A stretch of 64,000 nt of DNA from Rhizobacter sp964253025. Its GTDB lineage: Bacteria > Pseudomonadota > Gammaproteobacteria > Burkholderiales > Burkholderiaceae_C. This document shows positions 45,324 through 53,362 of the stretch, in pieces. The stretch lies in NCBI RefSeq assembly GCF_964253025.1, contig NZ_CAXUQC020000001.1, forward strand, positions 1,240,001 to 1,304,000, read 5' to 3'. The position numbers were made by a program, and so were the translations under genes. Positions within the stretch are counted from its first letter, which is position 1; each line of letters opens with the position of its first letter. The notes beneath the pieces were generated by a model that saw only the letters and a program-made list of their open reading frames with translations, did not search any database and was not told where the DNA came from.

Positions 45324-45827
45324 ATGAACGAACCCTCTGAAGCGAAGATGGAGCTGGCCAATCGCCTCTTCTTCAGGCTGTATCAATGCGCCAATATGTT
45401 GCACAAAACGGGCACGCGTGCCGTCGAGGCGGAGGGCCTCACGACCCAGCAGTGGGCGGTCCTGGGCGCCCTGTCACGGGACAAGGCCGAGGGAGGCATG
45501 AGCGTGGGCGACCTGGCCCGGTACTTGATGGTCAGCCGCCAGAACCTGTCAGGCCTCATCAGCCGGATGGAACGGGACGGACACGTGGCCGTGACGCCTG
45601 ACGAGCAGGACCGCCGTTCGCGCGTCGTCCGGATGACGGCCAGCGGCAGGCACGTGTGGCAGGACCTGGCAGTTCCCAAGATCAGGGGCTACTACGAGCA
45701 GATCCTGCGGGACTTCTCCCTCAACGATGTCACCCACACGCTCCACTACCTGCTGAAGATGCTCGACAACATGGAGCGCCTCGACCGCGCCTGGGGCGGG
45801 CCTGAAGAGGATGCAGGGGACCGATAG
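45324..45827 (+). CDS. badR: MarR-family regulator, probable BadR
   Basis: A winged-helix repressor of 167 residues from the ATG at 45324. The HTH is at about 56-80 (VGDLARYLMVSRQNLSGLISRM), and the wing has DEQDRRSRVVRMT. It is divergent from badH-badI-aliB-aliA-badK. In Rhodopseudomonas palustris a MarR protein, BadR, represses the same gene set and is released by 2-ketocyclohexanecarboxyl-CoA. The identity as BadR is inferred from this context. Confidence 0.82.
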   Translation: MNEPSEAKMELANRLFFRLYQCANMLHKTGTRAVEAEGLTTQQWAVLGALSRDKAEGGMSVGDLARYLMVSRQNLSGLISRMERDGHVAVTPDEQDRRSRVVRMTASGRHVWQDLAVPKIRGYYEQILRDFSLNDVTHTLHYLLKMLDNMERLDRAWGGPEEDAGDR

Positions 45828-46141
45828 CCGGAGTGGCATGCCCTGGGACGCGGCACGGGAAAGGCCGGGGACGGGTTGCGGGATATGCGGACGAACGCGG
45901 GCTGGGCGCTGCGCTGTCGGTCATCGTCCGAAGGCAGGCCGGTCAACGGTCCGGCTGGAAGGGGAATGGTCCACTGCGATATGGACGATCCGGCCGCACC
46001 GATCCATCAACGACCTGGAGACGGGACAGCGACTCCGCACGAGGCGCATTGGCTTTGGAGGACGGCAGCGGTGTCGCCGTCGAAGCGGTCGCTAAACTCC
46101 TCGTGGCCGGCGCGATGTTGCCCGCCATCCATGGAGACGCG
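45828..46141 (+). other. 314-nt region with no recognised gene
   Basis: The frame of the following 93-residue gene is open through most of this stretch, but it is Arg/Gly-rich, without family resemblance, and lacks a ribosome site. I see no RNA gene, terminator or repeat here. Confidence 0.5.
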
Positions 46142-46423
46142 ATGAACCAGCCCTGCGTCGAGGTCTACGAGGCCTTCGAAATCGACTACACCCCGTTCGC
46201 GCTGCCGGACGCCACCTTCCGGCCGCACTTTGTGATCTACCAGGCACCACCTGCAGCGCCCGGGTCGCATCTGCCGCATGTCTGGATGACGTTCGACCAC
46301 CAGAGGCCGGGCGACTCTCTTGCGTGGCAGCCCACTTACGCGGACTTCGACGAGGCGGCCCGCGTCGGCCGGGAGCAGGCGCATCACGCGATCGATCGGT
46401 TCCGGCAGTCCACGCCGGATTGA
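46142..46423 (+). CDS. Hypothetical 93-residue protein
   Basis: Not recognised. It starts at the ATG at 46142 with GGAG 5 nt upstream. The sequence is acidic and aromatic-rich (VYEAFEIDYTPFALPDATFRPHFVIYQ) and ends in a helix with His residues (EQAHHAIDRFRQ). No signal peptide or TM segment is visible. Its residue composition is that of a real small soluble protein, unlike the upstream part of the same frame. It stands alone between badR and the convergent ABC permease gene. Confidence 0.6.
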   Translation: MNQPCVEVYEAFEIDYTPFALPDATFRPHFVIYQAPPAAPGSHLPHVWMTFDHQRPGDSLAWQPTYADFDEAARVGREQAHHAIDRFRQSTPD

Positions 46424-46451
46424 GGGGCGTCAGGCGGGTCGATGACGACGG

Positions 46452-47324
46452 TCAGCGCTGCATGCCCCAGCGCCGCACCGTGACCCGGGCCAGCGTGTCG
46501 AAGACGAGCGTCTCCACCAGCAGGCCGATGAGGATGACCGTCACCAGGCCGGCGAACACACGGTCGGTGTAGAGCTCGTTGCGGTTCTGGAAGATGTACC
46601 AGCCCAGGCCGCCGCGCCCCGATGACGCGCCGAAGAATAGTTCGGCCGCGATCAGGGTGCGCCATGCGAATGCCCAGCCAATGCGCAGGCCCGCCAGGAT
46701 GGCCGGCAAAGCCGAGGGCACGAGCAGCAGCAGCACGTAGCGCAAGCCACCCAGGCCGTAGTTGCGGCCCGCCATGCGCAGGGTGTCCGGTACGCCCTGA
46801 AATCCACTGTAGGTCGCCAGCGCCAGGGGCCATAGCACGGAGTGCACCAGCACGAAGATGAGGCTCGCCTTGCCGAGGCCGAACCAGAGCAATGCCAGGG
46901 GCAGCAAGGCAATGGCCGGAAGCGGGTTGAACATTGCCGTCAGTGTGGCGAGGAGGTCGCGCCCGAGCTGGGTCGAGACGGCCAGCGCGGTAAGTCCGAA
47001 GGCGGCGACGATGCCGAGCGCATAGCCTTGGAGCAGCAGCGTGATGGAGATGGCCGCCTTGGCCGGCAGTTCGCCGCTCGACAGGCCGTCGGCGAAAGCG
47101 CGAGCCGTCTGGCTGAACGACGGTAGCAGCAAGTCGTTGTCGGCAAACCGGGCAGCGACCTCCCACACCAGGACGAGCAGCACGAGGATGATGCCGCGAC
47201 GCAGGGCGCCACGCTGCCAGAGCCGCTGCATCAGCGGGAGTGCCCGTTCGGGGACGACGTCGGCACCGAGCGGTGCGAGCGTGTGTTCGATCTCGGGCCG
47301 CACGGGTGGAAAGAGGGCGTTCAT
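46452..47324 (-). CDS. ABC transporter permease, SsuC/TauC type
   Basis: A 290-residue inner-membrane permease with six hydrophobic helices. AGRNYGLGGLRYVLLLLVPSALP is the EAA loop that contacts the ATPase. It belongs to the nitrate/sulfonate/taurine permease family. It overlaps the upstream ATPase gene by 4 nt and is the last gene of the TauD-like operon. The long upstream frame to 47540 is antisense noise from the ATPase gene. Confidence 0.9.
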   Translation of the reverse strand: MNALFPPVRPEIEHTLAPLGADVVPERALPLMQRLWQRGALRRGIILVLLVLVWEVAARFADNDLLLPSFSQTARAFADGLSSGELPAKAAISITLLLQGYALGIVAAFGLTALAVSTQLGRDLLATLTAMFNPLPAIALLPLALLWFGLGKASLIFVLVHSVLWPLALATYSGFQGVPDTLRMAGRNYGLGGLRYVLLLLVPSALPAILAGLRIGWAFAWRTLIAAELFFGASSGRGGLGWYIFQNRNELYTDRVFAGLVTVILIGLLVETLVFDTLARVTVRRWGMQR

Positions 47325-48178
47325 GGTGTCTGGCCTTGCTCGAACAGAAGGTCGTGGATGCGACGCGCCTGGGCCTGGAAGGCCGTGCCGCCCACGCTGT
47401 GCAGCCCGAACTCGTGCGCATTGAGTTCGGCACGCACGCGCCCTGGGTGCGGCGAGAGCACGAGGATGCGGTTGCCCACCACCAACGCTTCGTCGATGGA
47501 ATGTGTGACGAAGAGCAGGGTGAACCGCACGTCGTCCCACAGGGCCAGCAGTTCCTCCTGCATGCGTCGACGGGTCAGCGCGTCGAGCGATGCAAAGGGT
47601 TCGTCCATCAGCAGCACCTTGGGCTGCATGGCCAGCGCGCGCGCAATTGCCACGCGCTGCTTCATGCCGCCCGACAGCTGATGCGGATGGTCATTGGCGA
47701 AGTCGGCCAATCCGACCTTGCGCAGCGCATCGAAGGCGCGGTCGCGTGCCTCGGCACGTGGCATCCGCTTGCCCGCCACCAACGGGAACATCACGTTGGC
47801 CAGCACCGTCTTCCACGGCGGCAGCTGGTCGAACTCCTGGAACACCACGATCCGATCGAGCCCCGGTCCCCGGACCGGCCGGCCGCCCAGGCGGATCTCG
47901 CCCTCCCGAGGCGGCAGGAAGCCGGCAACCGCCTTCAGCAGGGACGACTTGCCGCAGCCGGAGGCGCCGAGGAGGACGAAGCGGTCGGCGTGGTGCACGT
48001 CGAAGCTCACCCGGTGGGTGGCACGAACCATGCGTTCGCCGGTCACGTACTCCAGCGTCAGGCCGTCGACTTGAACGAGCGGTGGGATGCCGGTCGAGGT
48101 GCCGGGCGGGACCCGCCGGGCGGCGGGTGCCGTCGCAGCCGGGTCGAGCACTGCCTTTCGGAGGATGCCGACGGTCAT
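47321..48178 (-). CDS. ABC transporter ATP-binding protein, SsuB/TauB type
   Basis: A 285-residue ATPase. Walker A GASGCGKSS is at 71-79, the signature is LSGGMKQR, Walker B VLLMDEP and the H-loop VTHSID. The 30-residue Pro/Ala-rich N-terminal extension is unusual for SsuB. It lies 2 nt after the binding-protein gene and overlaps the permease gene (ATGA). It energises import of the same sulfonate-like substrate. Confidence 0.92.
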   Translation of the reverse strand: MTVGILRKAVLDPAATAPAARRVPPGTSTGIPPLVQVDGLTLEYVTGERMVRATHRVSFDVHHADRFVLLGASGCGKSSLLKAVAGFLPPREGEIRLGGRPVRGPGLDRIVVFQEFDQLPPWKTVLANVMFPLVAGKRMPRAEARDRAFDALRKVGLADFANDHPHQLSGGMKQRVAIARALAMQPKVLLMDEPFASLDALTRRRMQEELLALWDDVRFTLLFVTHSIDEALVVGNRILVLSPHPGRVRAELNAHEFGLHSVGGTAFQAQARRIHDLLFEQGQTP

Positions 48179-48180
48179 GG

Positions 48181-49197
48181 TCAGCTGCCCGACGCGTTGT
48201 GGGCGTCGTCGAAGAAATAGTCCTTCACCGAGGCGGGCCGGTTCTTGATGGCGCCCACGCGGTGCATGAAGGCGGCCAGCGCGTAGGTGTTCTCGGGCGC
48301 GAGCTTGAAGTCCACCTCGGGGCTGCGGATGATGCTCAGCAGCAGCGTGCGGTCGATCTTCGATTGGTTGGTCCGCAGAAAGATGTCCGCGGCCAGTTCC
48401 GGGTTGGCCTTCACCAGGCGGGCGGCCTCGGCGAGCCCGTCGACGAAGGCCTTGTAGGTGCGAGGATTCTCCTTGCGGAATTTCTCGGTGGCGTAGAGCA
48501 CCGTCGCTGAAGCGGGACCGCCCAGCACGTCATAGCTTCGCAGCACGATGTGCGCCGCCTTGTTGCCGGCCAGGCCCTGCTCCTGGAAGGGCGGGTTGCC
48601 GAAGTGGGCGGTAATCTCGGTACCGCCCTTGACGATGGCTGCGGTGGCCTCCGGATGCGGCAGCGCGACCTGCAGCCGGTCCAGCCGGTTGTATTGCGCG
48701 TCGCCCCAGAGTTTGGCGGAGGCGAGTTGCAGCACGCGGGACTGCACCGACACGCCCGTGGCCGGCAACGCGATGCGGTCCTGGTCGCTGAAGTCGGCGA
48801 TCGTCTTCACCCTCGGGTTGGTGCTGACCAGGTAGTAGGGAAAGTTGCCGAGCGAGGCCACCCCGCGGACGTTCTGCCGGCCGTTCGTGCGGTCCCACAG
48901 GGTCAACAACGGGCCCACCCCCGCGCCGCCGATGTCGATCGATCCAGCCAGCAGCGCCTCGTTCACGGCGGCGCCACCGGAGAGTTTCACGAACTCCACC
49001 TTGAGATCGAACCCGGCGGCCCGTGCATGTTTCTCGAAGAGTTGCTGGTCCTGGGCCACGTTGAGCAGCAGGTAGACGATGCCGAACTGCTCGGCGATGC
49101 GGAGTGTGCCTTCGGCGCGTGCGGTACGAGGAGCGAGGGTGGTCGCGGCCAGCAGGGCCAGCGCGAGTGCCACCAGACGGCGGTGCAGGGCGGTCAT
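48181..49197 (-). CDS. ABC substrate-binding protein, SsuA/TauA-like
   Basis: A 338-residue periplasmic protein. The signal peptide (about 1-28) ends at ARTARAEG. The mature part (LRIAEQFGIVYLLLNVAQDQQLFEKHARAAG; positions split here only for naming) has the type 2 binding fold of nitrate/sulfonate/taurine proteins. The GGAAVNEALLAGSIDIGGAG loop is typical of SsuA/TauA relatives. It is followed directly by its ATPase and permease, and preceded 22 nt upstream by a TauD-like dioxygenase, so the ligand is most likely an organosulfur anion. Confidence 0.87.
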   Translation of the reverse strand: MTALHRRLVALALALLAATTLAPRTARAEGTLRIAEQFGIVYLLLNVAQDQQLFEKHARAAGFDLKVEFVKLSGGAAVNEALLAGSIDIGGAGVGPLLTLWDRTNGRQNVRGVASLGNFPYYLVSTNPRVKTIADFSDQDRIALPATGVSVQSRVLQLASAKLWGDAQYNRLDRLQVALPHPEATAAIVKGGTEITAHFGNPPFQEQGLAGNKAAHIVLRSYDVLGGPASATVLYATEKFRKENPRTYKAFVDGLAEAARLVKANPELAADIFLRTNQSKIDRTLLLSIIRSPEVDFKLAPENTYALAAFMHRVGAIKNRPASVKDYFFDDAHNASGS

Positions 49198-49219
49198 TGA
49201 GAGTCCTTGGACAGAGAGA

Positions 49220-50113
49220 TCAGAACGGAAGATCACCTTCGATGGTGGTCCGGTTGAGCCGCCGGCGCAGGTGGTCGGGGCAGCCGGCGGCGAGATGCAT
49301 GAGGGATCGGTTGTCCCAGAACACCATGTCGTGCGCCTGCCAGACATGGCGGTACACATGCTCGGGCCGCACGCTGTGGGCGAAGAGGGCGTCGAGCAGC
49401 TCGCGGCTCTCGTCCTCCGGCAGGCCGTCGATGCGGGTCGTGAAATGCTCGCTCACGAAGAGCGCCTTGCGGCCGGTCTCCGGATGCGTCCGCACCACCG
49501 GATGCAGCACGGGCTGGACTTCGGCCAGCTGGTCGTCGGTCAGCTTGGGGCGCCAGGGGCTGCGCTGGCGCAGGGCTTCGTACTGCTTGAGGTAGGTGTG
49601 TTCGGCCCGGCGGCCGTCCACGGCCCGCTTCAGGTGCGCCGGCAAGCTGTCCCAGGCGGTGTGCATGTTGGCGAAGAGCGTGTCGCCTCCCTCGGCGGGC
49701 AGCTCCTGGGCGTGCAGCATCGAGCCGAGGCTCGGTCGTTCCTTGTACGACAGGTCCGAGTGCCAGAAGTGCCCCGCGTCGCCGAGTCCGATGGGCTGCC
49801 CGTTCTCCACGACGTTCGACACGACCAGGATCTCCGGATGTCCCGCGAGCTGGAACTGGCGGAGCACGTGGATCTGGAGTGGGCCGAAGCGGCGGCTGAA
49901 GGCGATCTGCTGCGCCGGCGCGATGCGCTGGCTGCGAAAGACGAGCAGGTGGTGATCGAGGTGGGCGCGATGGATGCGAGCGAAGTCGTCGGCCTCGACG
50001 GGGCGCGACAGGTCGAGGCCCAGCACCTCGGCCCCGAGGGGCGCATCGAGCGGGCGGATGTGCAGCGGTCGGATGAGCGTGTCCGGCGGGACGGTGGCGG
50101 TAAGTGAAGTCAT
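49220..50113 (-). CDS. TauD/TfdA-family Fe(II)/2-oxoglutarate dioxygenase
   Basis: A 297-residue oxygenase. The metal triad is His118, Asp120 (FWHSDLSY) and His273 (RSLMHLAAG). Arg288 should bind 2-oxoglutarate; its spacing from His273 is that of TauD (His255/Arg270). The length is close to the alkylsulfatase AtsK as well as to taurine dioxygenase. In this operon with an SsuABC-like importer it should release sulfite or sulfate from a sulfonate or alkyl sulfate ester. The exact substrate is open. It begins 173 nt after the DUF971 gene, so it may have its own promoter. Confidence 0.87.
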   Translation of the reverse strand: MTSLTATVPPDTLIRPLHIRPLDAPLGAEVLGLDLSRPVEADDFARIHRAHLDHHLLVFRSQRIAPAQQIAFSRRFGPLQIHVLRQFQLAGHPEILVVSNVVENGQPIGLGDAGHFWHSDLSYKERPSLGSMLHAQELPAEGGDTLFANMHTAWDSLPAHLKRAVDGRRAEHTYLKQYEALRQRSPWRPKLTDDQLAEVQPVLHPVVRTHPETGRKALFVSEHFTTRIDGLPEDESRELLDALFAHSVRPEHVYRHVWQAHDMVFWDNRSLMHLAAGCPDHLRRRLNRTTIEGDLPF

Positions 50114-50286
50114 GCGGGCGAAGCGCTTCGGGCTGGCAGTTCGGAGCGCTCAGGTTAAGCAGCCGCATGTCGAGAGGGAACAAATGCTTCCGTCTGTCCT
50201 TCATCGCGCAACGCATGACGCCGGCGGCGCAAGTGCTGTCCGTCCGGTTGGTGCAGGGTTGGGGATCTGCCGCGGGAACGCCGCAC

Positions 50287-50643
50287 TCAGGCGCCCGCCA
50301 GGCGCCGCAGGTAGGTCCACGGGAAGATGCCCCGCTCATGGCCGTCGCTGAAATGGAATTGCACACCGTAGCCGCCGATCGGCGACGCGCCCGTCACTTC
50401 AACGTCGCCCCTCACCGTCACGCCACCCCCCGCCGCAGCCTGGCGGCAGGCAGTGCACTGGCAGTTCGCCCGCAGCACGCCGGACGGCAGGACAAGCGTC
50501 GCATCCTCCCATTGCAGCGTGACCCGGGCGCCGCCGAGGTCGATGGTGCGGGGCGGCGTCATGTCGTCCTTGCTGCCCTGCGGGCGACCCTTTGCGCCCG
50601 CCGCCACGATGGGCGCCGGCCGTGCAAGCGGACGCGCGCTCAT
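50287..50643 (-). CDS. DUF971-domain protein
   Basis: A 118-residue protein. From residue 28 (MTPPRTIDLGG) it is a DUF971 domain, the fold also seen at the N-terminus of gamma-butyrobetaine hydroxylase: LRANCQCTACRQA, YGVQFHFSDGHERGIFPWTYLRRL. The Cys-x-Cys-x-x-Cys segment may bind a metal. Elsewhere stand-alone DUF971 proteins appear near Fe-S carrier genes. The ATG overlaps the HEAT gene stop (ATGA), so it is part of the asf-like operon. An internal ATG at residue 28 is an alternative start. Function is unknown. Confidence 0.8.
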   Translation of the reverse strand: MSARPLARPAPIVAAGAKGRPQGSKDDMTPPRTIDLGGARVTLQWEDATLVLPSGVLRANCQCTACRQAAAGGGVTVRGDVEVTGASPIGGYGVQFHFSDGHERGIFPWTYLRRLAGA

Positions 50644-51593
50644 GCTGCAAGCGCCTGGCCCAGGCGTGCGATCGACAGCCTGGCAAACTTGCGCACCTCC
50701 GGGTCGGGATCGTTCCCGGCGGCATGCAGGAAGGGCAAGGCGTCGGCATGGCCAGTCTCGCCGAGGGCGAGTGCGGCCTCCTTGCGCAGGTTGCTCACTT
50801 CGTGGCCAAGGGCCAGACCCAGTGCAGGGATCGCCGCAGCCGAGGCCAACTGGCCAAGGGCCCGGGCGGCCCTCACGCGCACTTGCCAGTGGGTGTCGTC
50901 CAGAGCGGCGATGAGGTCCGGGGCGGCATCGGCGATGCGCAGCTTGCCGAGCGTCGATGCCGCCTCCTCCCGCACCGGCCACGCCGCGTCTCGCAGCGCC
51001 TGCGACAGCGCCCGCGACACCGAGCCGACAAGCCCCGGGGGGGCGAGTCCGAGTGCCCCGGTGGCAGCGCGGCGGACCTCCGACGATTCATCGGAGGACA
51101 CCATGCGCGTGAGGCCGATCAGCGCCTCTTCATGCTTCAGCCAGCCCAGCACACCCACCGCTTCCCGCCGGACACCGGCCTCGGCGTCATCGAGCGCTGC
51201 CAGGGCGGGCACGGCCGCCTCGGGAAGACGCAATTCCCGCAGCGCACGAAGCGCCGCAGCCCGCACGCCTGCATCCGGATGTGCAGCCCACGGCAACAGG
51301 TGGCGACCCGCGTCGCGGGTCTTCAGCTCCGACAAGCTCTGCGCCGCCGCGACGCGGACGGAAGCGTGAGCGTCGACCAGCGATCCGGCGAGCGCCGTGA
51401 CAACCTCCGCCGTTTCATGGCCGGCAAGCCGCGTCGCGGCCTCGGCGCGGACTTCGAAGGCAGGGTCGTTCAGGGCCGCAAGCAGCCAGGGCACGCCGTC
51501 CGGGTCTTCTTCGTCGGCAAGTGCCATCACCGCGACGCGTCGCACGCTGGCGTCGGGGTCCTTGAGGCGCAGTTCGAGTTCAGGTGTCGGCAT
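50640..51593 (-). CDS. HEAT-repeat (PBS-lyase type) protein
   Basis: A 317-residue all-helical solenoid. About ten roughly 31-residue repeats are visible, each with a core like DPDASVRRVAVMAL, HPDAGVRAAALRAL or DPDPEVRKFARLSI. There is no signal peptide and no catalytic motif, so it is a cytoplasmic scaffold or chaperone, as PBS-lyase HEAT proteins act on cofactor proteins. The gene begins 2 nt after the ABC ATPase stop and overlaps the DUF971 gene. A role in maturing the flavoprotein/ferredoxin pair is inference from co-transcription. Confidence 0.85.
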   Translation of the reverse strand: MPTPELELRLKDPDASVRRVAVMALADEEDPDGVPWLLAALNDPAFEVRAEAATRLAGHETAEVVTALAGSLVDAHASVRVAAAQSLSELKTRDAGRHLLPWAAHPDAGVRAAALRALRELRLPEAAVPALAALDDAEAGVRREAVGVLGWLKHEEALIGLTRMVSSDESSEVRRAATGALGLAPPGLVGSVSRALSQALRDAAWPVREEAASTLGKLRIADAAPDLIAALDDTHWQVRVRAARALGQLASAAAIPALGLALGHEVSNLRKEAALALGETGHADALPFLHAAGNDPDPEVRKFARLSIARLGQALAA

Positions 51594-51595
51594 GA

Positions 51596-52429
51596 TCAGA
51601 TGGCGTAGCGATAGTCAGTGGCGGCCGGCTGGCCAAGTGGTGTCAGGCGTGGCAACGACGCGCCGGCGACATCGTGATGCAGGCGCGCCAGGCAACGCTG
51701 TTTGAGCGCGACGAAGTCGGGCCGGGTGACGATGCCGGCATCGCGCGGGCGCCCGAACGGCAGTACCAGTTCGTCGACGATGCGGCCGGGTCGCGCGCTC
51801 ATGACGAGAACACGGTCGGCGAGGAACAGCGCCTCGTCGATGTCGTGCGTGACGAAGATCACCGTCGTCCGGATGCCCGTCCACAGCGACAACAGCAACG
51901 ACTGCATCTTCACGCGCGTCAAGGCGTCCAGCGCTCCGAACGGTTCGTCCATCAGCAGCACATCCGGCTGGTTGACGAGCACCCGGGCGATTTCGACCCG
52001 CTGCTGCATGCCACCCGACAGTTCGCGCGGATAGCGCCCGCCAAACCCGCCAAGGCCCACGCGCTCGATGAACTCGTTTGCCTGTGCATGTCGCTCGGCT
52101 CGCGGTACGCCCTTCATCTTGAGGCCGTAGGCCACATTCTCCAGCACCGTCTTCCACGGAAAGAGGGTGTGCTGCTGGAACACGAGGCCACGCTGCGGAT
52201 CGGGCCCGCCGATCGGTTCACCGGCGAGCGTCAGCCGCCCACTGGCGATCGGCAGATGCCCCGCCACGGCGCCCAGCAAGGTCGACTTGCCGCAGCCCGA
52301 CGGCCCCAGAAGGCAGATGAACTCCCCGCGAGCGGCTTCGAGCGACACCTCGTGCAGTACTTCGAAGCGGCGGTCGTCCTCGCCGAGCGTGATGGACACG
52401 CGGTCGGCGCGCAGGTGAGGGGCGCTCAT
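51596..52429 (-). CDS. ABC transporter ATP-binding protein of the asf-like operon
   Basis: A 277-residue ATPase of the SsuB/TauB family. Walker A LGPSGCGKST ends at residue 50, the signature is LSGGMQQR, Walker B VLLMDEP and H-loop VTHDID. It starts at the ATG at 52429, which overlaps the permease stop. It serves the permease and the AsfC-like binding protein upstream. Its C-terminal 20 residues extend beyond the usual family end. Confidence 0.92.
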   Translation of the reverse strand: MSAPHLRADRVSITLGEDDRRFEVLHEVSLEAARGEFICLLGPSGCGKSTLLGAVAGHLPIASGRLTLAGEPIGGPDPQRGLVFQQHTLFPWKTVLENVAYGLKMKGVPRAERHAQANEFIERVGLGGFGGRYPRELSGGMQQRVEIARVLVNQPDVLLMDEPFGALDALTRVKMQSLLLSLWTGIRTTVIFVTHDIDEALFLADRVLVMSARPGRIVDELVLPFGRPRDAGIVTRPDFVALKQRCLARLHHDVAGASLPRLTPLGQPAATDYRYAI

Positions 52430-53274
52430 CGCGGGCCTCCGGCAGGACGCGTCCAGGGCATGAGCCAGCGGCCCGCCGCCACGACTGTGCCGGCGCTTCC
52501 CATGCCGAGCACCCCGATGACGAGCATGCCCACGATGATGGCCGGATAGTTCTGCACCGTGTACGACTCCCAGGTGTAGTACCCGATGCCGTACTGGCCC
52601 GCAATCATCTCGGCCGTGACCAGGCAGAACCAGCAGGTTCCCATGCCGATCGACAGCCCGGTGACGATGCTCGGCGCGGCGCCGGGTGTGATCACCTCGG
52701 TGAACAGGCGCAGCGGCCGGGTGCCCAGGCTGCGGGCCGACGCGATCAATCGGGCATCCACCGCTTCCACCCCGTGAATGGTGTTGAGCAGGATGGGGAA
52801 CAGCGCGCCGATGAAGGTGATGAACATCATGCTTCCCTCGGAGGAGGGGAACATCAGGATGGCCAGCGGGATCCACGCCACGGCGGGAATGGGCCGCAGC
52901 ACCTCGAGCGGTGGCATGAGGGTGTCACGGGCCACGCGAAGACGACCGATCAGCAGGCCGCCGGCGACGCCGGCCAGGGCGGCGAGGCCGAAGCCCACCC
53001 CCACACGCAGCAGGCTGCTCCCCAGATGCGCCAGCAGCTTGGGCGACTGCAGCAACGCCCAGGCGGCGCTGAGCACTTCGGCGGGCGGCGGCACATTGGC
53101 GAAGGTCACGAGGCCGAAATGCCACCGCTGCGTGGCCGCGAGATGCCAGAGCACGATGCAGGCGACCAGGGAGGCGGCCTGAAGGGCCTGACGGCCCTGC
53201 GGGAACGTCCGGCGCGATCGACTTCGCCCCGTTCGCAAGGGCAGGGCGCCAGAAGGGGAGGACATGGCGGTCAT
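52426..53274 (-). CDS. ABC transporter permease of the asf-like operon
   Basis: A 282-residue permease with six hydrophobic helices. SARSLGTRPLRLFTEVITPG is the EAA loop. A basic cytoplasmic N-terminus (RTGRSRSRRTF) precedes TM1. Starts at 53274 and 53265 (MSSPSGALP) are both possible; neither has a good ribosome site. It lies 88 nt after the asfC-like gene and overlaps the ATPase gene by 4 nt. Confidence 0.9.
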   Translation of the reverse strand: MTAMSSPSGALPLRTGRSRSRRTFPQGRQALQAASLVACIVLWHLAATQRWHFGLVTFANVPPPAEVLSAAWALLQSPKLLAHLGSSLLRVGVGFGLAALAGVAGGLLIGRLRVARDTLMPPLEVLRPIPAVAWIPLAILMFPSSEGSMMFITFIGALFPILLNTIHGVEAVDARLIASARSLGTRPLRLFTEVITPGAAPSIVTGLSIGMGTCWFCLVTAEMIAGQYGIGYYTWESYTVQNYPAIIVGMLVIGVLGMGSAGTVVAAGRWLMPWTRPAGGPR

Positions 53275-53362
53275 GGTGGGTTGGTGTCGTGGGTGGCGCC
53301 CGTCGGGCGAGATCGAGGAACACTGCGGCAGGCGGCCGCATCGGCGTGGCAGGGTGAAGTGC

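Noticed and set aside
45833..46141. Upstream extension of the 93-residue protein to 196 residues
   Set aside because: The extension is Arg/Gly-rich and low in structure, whereas GGAG precedes the internal ATG at 46142.
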